This document shows, piece by piece, positions 11,621 to 21,169 of a DNA stretch of 64,000 nucleotides. Both the position numbers and the translations under genes were made by a program. The notes beneath the pieces were generated by a model, which worked only from the letters and a program-made list of their open reading frames with translations, was not told the origin of the DNA and ran no database searches. Origin of the DNA: Rhineura floridana (Eukaryota > Chordata > Lepidosauria > Squamata > Rhineuridae); NCBI RefSeq assembly GCF_030035675.1, contig NC_084495.1, positions 7,285,001-7,349,000 of the forward strand, read 5' to 3'. Numbering within the stretch: the first letter of the stretch is position 1; the number at the start of each line of letters is the position of its first letter.

Positions 11621-12620
11621 GTGGTCCCCAGGAAAGGCTGATTGAGAGGTAAGAACAGAGCAGTAAATCATGCAGGGATGCAGCAGGCAGCTTTCTGCAT
11701 GGGCTGGGTGCTTTGGGCTCTTGTCAATATTTAATTCTATTTCTTGCCACCAAAGAATAATCATCAATGCAGTTTGGGAATGACTGATCCAGTAACTGTC
11801 TGTCTTGTAGCACCCCAGTTGACCAGAAGAGGGATGTCTTGTATAGCAAGAAAAAAGGGGCATATAGCTGAAGCAGCTTGTTTTTTGTGGTGTGTGGGTG
11901 TTCACATCTGCTTTTTGTGTGTGACAAACTTGGAAAATGTATATAATCAGCTCTACGCTGCAGAGCTACTAAATGCAGAGAGTTCTTCAGTGCTGGGAGC
12001 TAAGGCACTGCTAACTGATTTTACTATGTGGTTCAAGGTGTCCGGCAGCTTGTGATTTTCCCTTTGGAAGCAAATGAGCATTCCCAACATTAAATGCTTC
12101 TGCTTTGAGTTGACACAAGATGTGAGTGCTTGGATCCTCTTGTATGCATTGTGCTTGGCAGCTTGACCACACATGTGTTGGCTGCTGTGAGGTCCTCGGT
12201 CAACAAAGCCATCGCTTGATCTGTTTTCTGCCTCACCCTCCCTTATTGCTTATAAATCTGTCTCTCTCTCATCCCTTGGCCCTTGTAGTCAGGAGGAACA
12301 GTGGATCTGAAACAGACTCCTTATGTAATCATCTAGAAAGGCACAGCATTGCTGCAAAGCAGCTATATGTTCAACAACCACCATAAACACCCTCCCACTC
12401 TCTGACACAGCACCTGACACAGGCGCTGAGCATCTGCCTCACTGTGAACTCCCCTAATTTAGGAAGGCTTGCAAAGCTAAATCACTGAATGGGCAAATGG
12501 TACTTAACCAATGGCTAACCAAGCCCCAAAACTGGTTATTGAAGGATTCCCCCCCAAGAACTACTTTCACCTTCCATTTTCTGGTCTGGCTATAGATTTT
12601 ATTGTATGCTTTCTGTCTTT
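11621..12620. other. Intergenic, no recognised feature
   Basis: The short open frames here lack any family feature. No repeat that I recognise. Confidence 0.45.
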
Positions 12621-12624
12621 TATT

Positions 12625-12970
12625 AGGATAGTAGAGTTGGAAGGGGCCTATAAGGCCATCCAGTCCAACCCTCTGCTCAGTGCAGGAATCCAACAAAGCA
12701 TACCCAACAGGTGGCTGTCCAGGTGCCTCTTCAATGCCTCCAGTATTGCAGAGCCCACCATCTCCCTAGGTCAGTGTTTCCCAAACTTTTTTTATTTTTG
12801 TTGTTGCTGGACTACAACTCCCATCAGCTCCAGTCAGCATGGCCAATGGTCAGGAATTATGGGAACTGTAGTCCAGCAACAAAAAAATAAAAAAAGTTTG
12901 GGAAACACTGCAGGTCATTGGCTCCATTATCATACCGCTCTAGCAATAAGGAAGTTTTTCCTGATGTTCT
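12625..12970 (-). mobile_element. CR1 LINE 3' end (second CR1 lineage), split by a MITE
   Basis: TAGTAGAGTTGGAAGGGGCC at the left is the reverse complement of the 3' end of the CR1 copies at 33.6 and 35.8 kb. CR1 sequence is interrupted at 12771 and resumes at about 12911 (CAGGTCATTGGCTCC), reaching the AAGTTTTTCCTGATGTTC block. Confidence 0.8.
12772..12910. mobile_element. Full-length palindromic hAT-type MITE inside CR1
   Basis: The ends CAGTGTTTCCCAAAC and GTTTGGGAAACACTG are exact inverted repeats, and the arms extend inward through a T-run and TTGCTGGACTACA with few mismatches. The CAGTG end fits the hAT terminal consensus. AGGT occurs on both sides, which may be what is left of a longer target duplication. 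Confidence 0.85.
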
Positions 12971-13102
12971 CCTCTTCCTGTCTTCACGTGCCGGGGTGGC
13001 TGTGGAGAGACCACAGTGCTTCATCCATGAATTCCACTGGGTGACTTTGCAACAGTTTTCTTCTCAGAAGGTTGTTGTGAGTGGGAAAAGGAGATGGCTT
13101 GG

Positions 13103-13222
13103 TCAGAGATGGGGAACCCTGATGATGTTGGATTCCAACTCTGACTGTTTGCCATGCTGGCTGGGGCTCGTGAGAGATGGAGCCAAACAACAGCTAGAGG
13201 GCCTCTGGTTCATCACTCCCCG
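13103..13222. mobile_element. hAT-type MITE, decayed
   Basis: GGGGAACCCTGATGATGTTG and GCCATGCTGGCTGGGGCTC, then AGCTAGAGGGCCTCTGG, give the arm-centre-arm order of the family. Confidence 0.6.
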
Positions 13223-14060
13223 ACTGTCCTAGATACACCAGGCTGAGCTCCTGTTTGAGGAAGGCCAGGCTACAACCATGATTAATACCAACTGCCTTGA
13301 GAGTTAAGACCAGATGAAGAAATAGGAGCTGCCCAGGGTGATCTTTCCTGGCCCCGAACCCAGGTTCCTCCAAACCCACATTACAAGTGATGTTCTGTTC
13401 ATAATCTGTCGGGCAGAGCATGTAAAATGCAACATGGGAATGGAGACACAGCCTTGAAACCTCAGCCATGCCCGTACGCCTTGTTTACAAGCACTTTCCA
13501 TTCTGCCATCTGGAGGGTGTTTCCACTTCTATTGGGCATGTTTGTGTGAGACAAAGCAACATCCTGTTGAGACAAGTTAGTATTTCTGAGAGGAAGTAGT
13601 GGAGCCCTAGTCCAGGTGTATTATGGCTCCGTCTCCTCTGATTATGGTTAGGAGGCTGGGAGCTTTCTTGAGCTTTGTGGACCACTTTCTCCCTTGCACA
13701 TACATTTTCTTCCACCTGTCCCTTCTGGAGCTGACCTTGTTTTGTTTGTGTGTGTGTGTGTGATTGCTTACAATGGCTTGCTTCACGCCACACTTTGTAT
13801 CTATGGCATGAAAGGTTTGTGAAGGGAAGGGAGTGCGTCCTGGCAGACATCATTCATGCAAATTCATGCAAAAATGCGATGGTGAAGATGTGTTGGTTCA
13901 GGAGTGCTCTGAGTCAGAGCCCAATATCTAAAGAGATCAGGCAACGTTACGTCTGCACTGGGCCTTGAGAAGGTGTACTGAAAATAATCCATACTGAAAT
14001 GTTCTAGAAGTATTTGGTGCTCAGGATTGGTGCTATTTGTGGAAGAGTGGTGAAACTTTG
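13223..14060. other. Intergenic, with a TG microsatellite
   Basis: A short TG run lies at 13745-13762. No gene or recognisable interspersed repeat otherwise. Confidence 0.5.
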
Positions 14061-14065
14061 CAGCC

Positions 14066-14172
14066 TTCCTCACCCCGTTGCCCTCCAGATGGTTTGGACT
14101 ACAACTCCCATCAGCCGCAGAAAGCACAATCATGTCGTCCAACACACTTGAAGGGCACCTAGTTGGGGAAGG
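14066..14172. mobile_element. hAT-type MITE
   Basis: The left arm has TTGCCCTCCAGATGG and GGACTACAACTCCCATCAGC; the right arm has TTGAAGGGCACCTAGTTGGG. Arms are inverted, centre decayed. Confidence 0.65.
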
Positions 14173-14238
14173 CCTCTTCTACCATGTCCTGGGGAATCAA
14201 GGTGGTGAAACCAAAAAGGAGTTGCAAGGTGCAGACTG

Positions 14239-14598
14239 GGCGAATGGGCATTAAAATGGCATGTGGTAAACTGATTTTACACTGGGACAAACCAATTCTA
14301 ACTTCACATAAGTACTAATGAGGTCTGAACTGGCAGTGACGAGCTTGATGAAAATGTTGATCCCAGTGTGTGTCAGCTGTGAGGGGGAAAAAAAGTTCCC
14401 TGTAGAGATCATTAGGAAAGGGTTTGAAAATAAAATTGCCAGTATCACAATGTGCTTATGGTGCAACCATACTTGGAATACAGTTCTGGTTACCACGCTT
14501 CAACAAGGATATTGTTAAGATGGAAAAGGTTCAGAAAAGAGCAACCAAAATGATTGAGGGCATGGAGCAACTCCCTTATGAGGAAAGCTTACAACATT
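14239..14598 (+). mobile_element. CR1 LINE fragment, left part of a split copy
   Basis: Matches 4250-4675 of the good copy with gaps, e.g. AGGTCTGAACTGGCAGTGAC, AAGGTTCAGAAAAGAGCAAC and ATGGAGCAACTCCCTTATGA. It stops abruptly at CTTACAACAT, where an L2 begins in reverse, and continues at about 15229. Confidence 0.8.
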
Positions 14599-15228
14599 AT
14601 TGTTGTTGTTGTTATTTAATTTATATCCCACCCTTCCTCCCAGCAGGAGCCCAGAACGGCAAACAAAAGCACCAATAGCATTAAAACATCATAAAAACAA
14701 ACTTTAAAACACACTAAAACAAAACATCTTCAAAAACATTACTTAAAAAAAGCTATGAAAACATCTAAGATTAAAAACATTTTAAAAAAGAAAGTTTAAG
14801 AACATATTAAAAAACAATTTCAGTACCGATGCAGACTGAGAGAAGTTTCAACTTGAAAGGCTTGTTGAAAGAGGAAAGTCTTCAAAAGGCGCCGAAAAGA
14901 TAGCAGAGATGGCGCCTGCCTAATATTCAAGGGGAGGGAATTCCACAGGGCAGGTGCCGCCATACTAAAGGTCCATTTCCTATGTTGTGCAAAACGGACC
15001 TCCTGATAAGATGGTATCTGCAGGAGGCCCTCACCTGCAGAGCGCAGTGATCGACTGGGTATGGAAGGGGTAAGACGGTCTTTCAGGTATCCTGGTCCCT
15101 GGCTGTATAGGGCTTTGTACACCAGAACTAGAACCTTGAACTTGGCCCGGTAGCAAATGGGCAGCCAGTGCAATTCTTTCAGCAGTGGGGTAACATGTTG
15201 GCGATACCCTGAAGGTACACACATCTGA
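14599..15228 (-). mobile_element. L2-type LINE inserted into CR1
   Basis: The reverse strand reads the L2 ORF2 C-terminal region: HVTPLLKELHWLPICYRAKF, VYKALYSQGPGYL, then MAAPALWNSLPLNIR and FRRLLKTFLFQQAF. A TTG/CAA repeat tail lies at its 3' end next to 14599. It is cleanly framed by two halves of one CR1. Confidence 0.85.
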
Positions 15229-15345
15229 GGGTGTGTTTAGATTAGAGAAAAGGCAAGTAAGAAGGGTCATGATAGAAGTGTATGGGATTAGGATGGTGTT
15301 GAGAAAGTGGATAGAGAAGTTTCCCTCTTTTTGGTCGGGTCATCC
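15229..15345 (+). mobile_element. CR1 LINE fragment, right part of the split copy
   Basis: TTTAGATTAGAGAAAAGGCA and ATGATAGAAGTGTATGGGAT continue the CR1 exactly where the left part stops, equivalent to about 4680-4770 of the good copy. Confidence 0.8.
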
Positions 15346-15689
15346 TTGTTTAGATTCTCTCAGCATGGCACAGCTCACAGCTGCGGAGCAGCCAATAGGA
15401 TACAGCAGGGGTAGGGCCCATGTTTCCTCCAGATAAGTGGAGCCCAGTCCATGAGGGCAAACAGGACATTGGCCCACCAAACCCAGCCTGTCTTCTGACA
15501 ACCAGTTCAGGGAGTAACACGCATGCCAGCTTCTTCCTCCATAGTCTCAGGTGCCAGAGAACGCGGCAAGGAGGAGGATGGGGACAAAGCTGGAATGAGG
15601 CCTCTCATTAGCTCTGGCTTCACCTACCTATCAGGGGTCTCCCTCTTTCCCACCCTCCCAGTCCCAGTGGGCACCAGCCAGCACAGCTT

Positions 15690-15762
15690 CAGAGGTTGTT
15701 AGAACTCCTATCATCCCGGCTGAGACTGATGGGAGTTGGAGTTCAACATCTCCAGGTTGCCA
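15690..15762. mobile_element. hAT-type MITE, partial
   Basis: Contains GAACTCCTATCATCCCGGCT and GACTGATGGGAGTTGGAGTT, the centre and part of the right arm of the family. Confidence 0.5.
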
Positions 15763-16110
15763 GCTTGACCGCTACCCCGAGGGAACATTGAGGAGCGCCT
15801 GTTCATTCCCCCCAGCTGACAAGCAAAGATGGGGCTGTGATGGGAAATGCTTCTGCGGTCTGAACAAAGATGTGATGATAGCAGAGTAGCTGGGAATAAA
15901 ACAGTGGGGTTTTGGTTTGGATCCTTATCAAAAGAAGCATGCTAGATCCGTTCCAAAATCCTTGAGCACTTTAATGAGTAATAAGTGTATGTCTGGCAGA
16001 GAGTTGCTTCTTCTGTCAATAGAAGGAAGGAAAGCTTAGGTAACTGAAGCATTCTGGAACTTAGGAAGCGGACTTGCACATCATTTGCCCATCTGGCTTG
16101 TAATAGTCTG

Positions 16111-16543
16111 CAAGAACATAAGATCTGGCTGGATCAGGCCAGTGGCCTGTCTAGTCCAGCATCATTTTCTCACAGTAGCCAACCAGATGCCCATGGGTAG
16201 CCCACAAGCAGGACTTGCAGCAAGTGGTATTCAGGGACATGCTGTCTCTGGCAGAGCATAGCCATCATGGCTGGTAGCCATTGATAACTTTATCCTGCAT
16301 GAATTTGTCTAATCTTTTAAATCCATCTGGGTTGGTGACCGTCACGGCCTTCTGCAGGAGTGAATTCCATAGTTGAACTATTCACTGCGTGAAGGACTTC
16401 CTTTTGTTTCTCCTGAATCTTCCAACATTCAGCTTCTTTGGATGTCCACCAGTTCTAGTGTTACGGGAGAGGGAGGAAAGCTTTTCTCTGTCCGCTTTCC
16501 TCTTACCTTTTCTCTAAACTAAAAAGCCCCCAATGCTGCAGCT
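16111..16543 (-). mobile_element. CR1 LINE 3' region, reverse orientation
   Basis: It begins GGCTGGATCAGGCCAGTGGC, the reverse of the 3' UTR of the 3636-5189 copy. It runs through CCAACATTCAGCTTCTTTGG (end of ORF2) to TTTCTCTAAACTAAAAAGCC. About 430 bases of the same lineage. Confidence 0.85.
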
Positions 16544-16607
16544 GTGCCTCCTAGGATGCCCCATGGACTGGCATTGGCTCTCCAGGTTTTAAGACTGGAG
16601 TTTTTCT

Positions 16608-16692
16608 CAGCACTACATGGAGGTTCTGGGGACTCAACCTGGAGCCTTTTGAGGCAAAGCGTGTGCTCTACCACTGAGCTATGTCTCTTCCA
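16608..16692 (-). mobile_element. tRNA-derived SINE head, reverse orientation
   Basis: On the reverse strand an A-box-like TAGCTCAGTGGTAGAGCA is followed by a B-box-like GGTTGAGTCCCC. The same head recurs at 36845 and 52332. Confidence 0.6.
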
Positions 16693-17431
16693 AGCATGGG
16701 AAGCGATCCTCTGTCTTCCTAGTCCTGTGTGGAGGCAGGATCTCTTTATGCCTGAAGTACTCCTGTTAACCTAGTTTTTTCCAAACGTTATGGAAATGGA
16801 TTCCAACCTTCCTATAGGCAGTTGACTCTCTCCTTCTCTCCCAGTTCCAGGTGACACAGGTTAATTCACATTCTCCAGGATCTTAGCTGAAAGCCAGATC
16901 GAGTTCAAAACGTAGCTTAATCCAGTGATATTATTTAGGAAGTTCACCTTCCTGGTATAACTGCTGTTTGTCTGGTCTCTTGAGGGACGCTGATTACAGC
17001 AGCCCTCCATGGTTGCCCAAGATGGGCTTAAGACTGCTCTAGCCAAACATGTTTTGGAAAAATACAAAGTTGTAGCTTTCCACCTGTGGGTCCTTTGAAG
17101 TGTTGCATTTACACCTTCGCTGATGAGAGAGTAGCAGTCGTACAGCGCTGACATAAAGCTGGGGTCTGAACTTGCCTTGTGGTTAAGATGGAGTCCTGAT
17201 AAAGAGCTGTTCTGCTGGAGTGTACTAATCAAAAGCCCAACAAGAACAGAGGGGGGCGGGGACACTTCCTCCACGGCAGGTTTAGAGAGCCAACGGAGGA
17301 TGAGGTATAACTTTCAGTGCAAGGTTATTTGGCAGAACAAAGGGGAGCAACGGAGGCTTTGAATGGTGCCTCCCTTCTTCACTTGCCAGTCTTGAAAGTG
17401 GCATCTGAGGGAACTAAATCTGGACTTCCAT

Positions 17432-17906
17432 GTAACTTCCCTGATGGATCAGGCCAAAAGCCCATCTAGGCCAGCATCCTGTCCTTGCAGTGGTTAGCCA
17501 GGTCCCCCAAAGGGAAGCCCATAAGCGGGGCTTAACAGCAGGTTCCTCACTTGTGATTCCCAGCAACTGGTATTATGAAGCATATGGCCTCTGACAGCAG
17601 ATGTAGCGCATCTCCATTGTGGCGAGTAGCCAATGATTGTCCTGTCCTCCATGAATTTCTCTCATGCTCTTTTAAAGCTGTCCAAGTTGATGCCATTGCT
17701 ACATCTCATGAGAGCGAATCCCACAGTTTAACATGGAATATGTACTTCCTTTGGTTGGTGGTCCTGACTCTTCCAACTATCTTCACCTTTGTTGGATGCC
17801 GCCAGGTTCTGGTACTTCTGGGCAACAAACACGTCTCTCTGTCCACTTTCTCTACACCACGCATAATTTTATACACCTTTATCATGTTTCTGTGCCGCAA
17901 GGAGCA
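17432..17906 (-). mobile_element. CR1 LINE 3' region, reverse orientation, older copy
   Basis: Same order of blocks as 16111-16543: GATCAGGCCAAAAGCCCATC, AGCAACTGGTATTATGAAGC, TTCTGGTACTTCTGGGCAAC, CATAATTTTATACACCTTTA. More diverged from the good copy. Confidence 0.8.
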
Positions 17907-17914
17907 GTGCTGGG

Positions 17915-18050
17915 CAGTGGCAGCTGATGACTCCATGACAGTGGGGAGGTGGAGGTGCTTCAGCACCTGGTGCAGCTCCTTGAAAGTTCAGACTAAAATC
18001 CACCAGGGATTCTATTGCCCCACTGACGTAGAGCCACCAGCCATTACTGG
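17915..18050. mobile_element. Palindromic MITE, second hAT-like family
   Basis: The left end CAGTGGCAGCTGATGACTCC is the approximate inverse of the right end AGAGCCACCAGCCATTACTGG. Between them are AAAGTTCAGACTAAAATCC-type arms. A second copy is at 44073-44229. The CAGTGG ends suggest hAT. Confidence 0.65.
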
Positions 18051-18311
18051 TGTTGGGCCTTGACATTCTCCATAACCCAAATGTTCACCCCGCTTGTGCA
18101 TCAAGCATGACAAGATATTCCTCCAAGCTGTTGCCGCTCTTGAAGTCCCACACACAGCCAGTCCTACACCCTCAAAGGTGGCCTGCAGGCAGCACTTGAA
18201 CACAGTCTGCGCAAGTTCACGAGCCACCTTCTGGGCTCAAGATGCCCTGAGCTGGCTGTCCAGTGGCTGCCACTACAAGTCACAACATCAACTTCTTCCA
18301 TAAGGATCAGG

Positions 18312-18447
18312 AGTTGGGAACCTATGCCACCCCCCCCAAATATTGTTGGACTTCAACTCCCAACATCCCAAGCCAGCATCACCAATGGTCAAGATGATGG
18401 GATTTGGAGTCCAAAAGCACCTACAAGGCCACTGGTTCTCCACCCCC
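18312..18447. mobile_element. hAT-type MITE
   Basis: Left arm TTGTTGGACTTCAACTCCCA, centre CAGCATCACCAATGGTC, right arm GATGATGGGATTTGGAGTCC. Complete but diverged. Confidence 0.65.
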
Positions 18448-18854
18448 TGGCTTAGGTGGTTGCAAGCTGCAAGGGGGTCCTTGGGCCTAGGGAAGCAGTG
18501 GACAATGGGTGACAGCAGAGGTGCTTCTGGAGGCATTTGGATAGACCAGAGGTGCAAGCCTGGCACATGTGTTGGCTGAAGAGGGCTTGACCCCCTTCTC
18601 ACTTTTAAAAAGTGGCTTTTTCAGATTAAATGATTGGGAGTGACACCCCTCTCCCCAGTATCTCCTAGGTGGGATATTTTGTCCTCCAACCTAATCTGAA
18701 GGTAAGTTTCTAAGTTTCTAACTAGGAAATTGTTTTTACGAAAAGGCAAACACAAGAATGTCAGTAGACATTCCTCTAACTTGCATAGGCCAAGTGCTGA
18801 GGTCTGTGATATGCACAGCCCTGCCATTTCCAGGAGGAAACTCTCAAGTTGCCT

Positions 18855-18925
18855 TCACCTACCTGGTGCCCTCTAGATGTTCTCGAACGACACCTCCCAT
18901 CAGCTACAGCCAGCACAGCATGAAA
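18855..18925. mobile_element. hAT-type MITE, left half
   Basis: ACCTGGTGCCCTCTAGATGT and CCTCCCATCAGCTACAGCCA match the left arm and centre. Confidence 0.55.
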
Positions 18926-19030
18926 TCCTAGTTGAACTTCTCCTAACACCATTGATACTCAACAGGGCTTGAGCCCTTAACCCACACAGTGTACTTTTCA
19001 CACTGACTTGTCTGTCCCTCAACACCACCC

Positions 19031-19418
19031 TGTTGTGGAATTTTTTCCTTAATGGAGTCCTTTTCCAGGAAACAACACTGAGGCAGATTGAAGCTTACAG
19101 CTGTTTATTATACTTACAATTTGCAAGGAGCCCCGGCCAGCATGTGCTATGGCGGGAGACTGCCTTCTTCCCCAAACTGAGGGTCTTTTATAGGTTTTTA
19201 CAGTGTACAGTCATGTGTCCCAAGGTACCCAATAAGGGGCTTTACCTGTTTCCTGCTCCCACCTGGCTCCGTGATTCATCAGGTAATTCTCCATTAAGAG
19301 GAAGTATGAACGCACATACTCATCTTTTGTCCACCCCATCCTGTCACAACATCCATCCCCTTCCACCTTATTTACATACAAATACCAGTGACCCCTGAGA
19401 GTGGAATTTTCCACTTCA
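19031..19418 (-). repeat. 3' LTR of the ERV fossil
   Basis: It is 388 bp with TG at one end and CA at the other. It matches 24535-24922 with about 17 differences. On the minus strand a TATA box and, further on, an AATAAA are visible. Confidence 0.88.
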
Positions 19419-19589
19419 GTCCCTCCTTTGGATGTATCAAAGACGTCCACATTCATCATTTCCATAATTGCACTTTCCGTGTCCTTTCTAGCCAATTCCA
19501 TTTCTACATACATCTGTCTTATCTCAGCTCTGGTCATGTTTTGAGCTCTGGGCTTCACAAGATCTGCACATGTACCACATACAATGGGG

Positions 19590-21142
19590 ATACAACACAG
19601 CAAAATAACAGTCCTATACGTGCAATGATTATTCCCAAGACTACCATTCCCTTCAGCAGATTCTTTAGCCAGGTTCCCACATCAGGCCACCAGCTTCAAA
19701 CATCCCAGTTGGCTCCTTCGTTTTGAACCTGGTTTGCTTGTTGGGCCAGTTTGTACATATTGTGTATGGCACCCGTGATGTGGATTTTGCCAGCAGCAAT
19801 GTGAGTGCAACACTGTTGCCCAACTAGTCCGCACACAACTTCCTTGGGAACTGGGTAAATAATCTTGAACCAAGTGATTTTGGAGGGCAGCCTGCCTGGT
19901 TTGTTATAGTTCGATATTTACAAGGGATAAGGCAGAAGCAGTTTCATTCAGGAACTTTCGAGCATGGCATTGAGGCGTAATATTTGTAGGTGGTTTGCCC
20001 CTGCTCCATAAGAGGGGAAAAAAGCACCCACAGCCAAGTTTCCCCAGTGGCGACTACTGTATCTTCTACTGACTGGGAATCAATAGCTCAGTAATTCTGC
20101 ACTCTCTCTTTAGGAAGAGTATTCAGAATTCTGATGCCTGTGAATACCAGGCCCAAGTAGCCCTGTGCCCCTGGGGGTAGGTGCTTTAATAATAATAATA
20201 ATAATAAATTTTATTTTTCAGCCGCCTATCTGTCCGGGTTAGGGACACTCTAGGCGATGAACAACAAGAATAAAAACAACCAATATACATCAACATAATC
20301 AATTTTAAACTACAAAAACCATCCATTAATTCTGTTATAACGTAAAATTAATCTGTCCCAACCTTGTAGGCCTGCCTGAACAGCCAGGTCTTCAAGGCTC
20401 GGCGATAGCTGGACAAGGAGGGAGCATGTCTGAGATCGAAAGGGAGGGAGTTCCAGAGGGTGGGGGCCACAACAGAGAAGGCCCTCTTAGGCCTTTTAGG
20501 CCTTATGCCCACAGGTTCACCACCATGCGCTGCAGTCTCTCAGGGTTTTGGGGTTCCTCACACTGGATCATGGCTAGACTGCTTGATGCATTTCCTTTGC
20601 AGGGGCTGTTATGCACTTTCTGCCATTTCTGTGCCCAGCTTCCACACCACACCTGGTATAACCATGTCACTCTTCCAAAAAAGGATCCAGCTCTCTGCCA
20701 TTAGTCGCAGAGATTGCTGGCGCGTACTGTCTCCCACTAGGGTACCATTTCCCGTGAGGTTGAGGCACAGGAGGCCCTTGAAGTTTCAGAAAGGGAGATG
20801 CACTTGGGTGTGTTAAGGTCTCTCAGCAGTGAGACCTACGCCTCCTGCTAGACCAATGGCATTTAGAGGCACCCCTGTGAAGGGTGCACCTCCCTTATGG
20901 TGTGTGGGAGTGTGGACGCACACCCAGCAAGCGGCTTGGTTCAGTGCAGTAGCGGTTTCTACTAGCGGTTGCAAATGGGTGTTTTGACTCCACTCAGTGG
21001 CAGCAAGGGTTGTGCGTAAGGCTGAGGCAATTACTATTCTTACCCAGTTCTTGTAGGTTCCCATCGAGTCCATAACGTAAAAACAGTATCTGTCACTTAT
21101 ATCAGACCCAGTCACCCCACCTGTGGGGGTTATATCCCACAA
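19590..21142 (-). pseudogene. Retroviral env remnant
   Basis: The minus strand shows a surface-subunit-like stretch with a CWVC motif (about 20.9 kb) and, nearer the 3' LTR, a CX6CC motif with a downstream hydrophobic segment like a transmembrane anchor (about 19.65-19.83 kb). The position next to the 3' LTR fits env. It is broken and is also interrupted by an L2 piece at 20186-20497. It is treated as a fossil. Confidence 0.7.
20186..20497 (-). mobile_element. L2-type LINE 3' end nested in the ERV
   Basis: The reverse strand reads KRAFSVVAPTLWNSLPFDL and YRRALKTWLFRQAYKVGTD, a typical L2 C-terminus, then an A-rich 3' UTR and a TAA-repeat tail (at 20190-20208 on the + strand). It interrupts env-like sequence, so it inserted after the provirus. 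Confidence 0.85.
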
Positions 21143-21169
21143 TCACCTTTTGGGATTTATTTTGCTTCC

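Noticed and set aside
12511-13044. 177-codon open frame, plus strand
   Set aside because: It runs through a reversed CR1 and a palindromic MITE; non-coding orientation.
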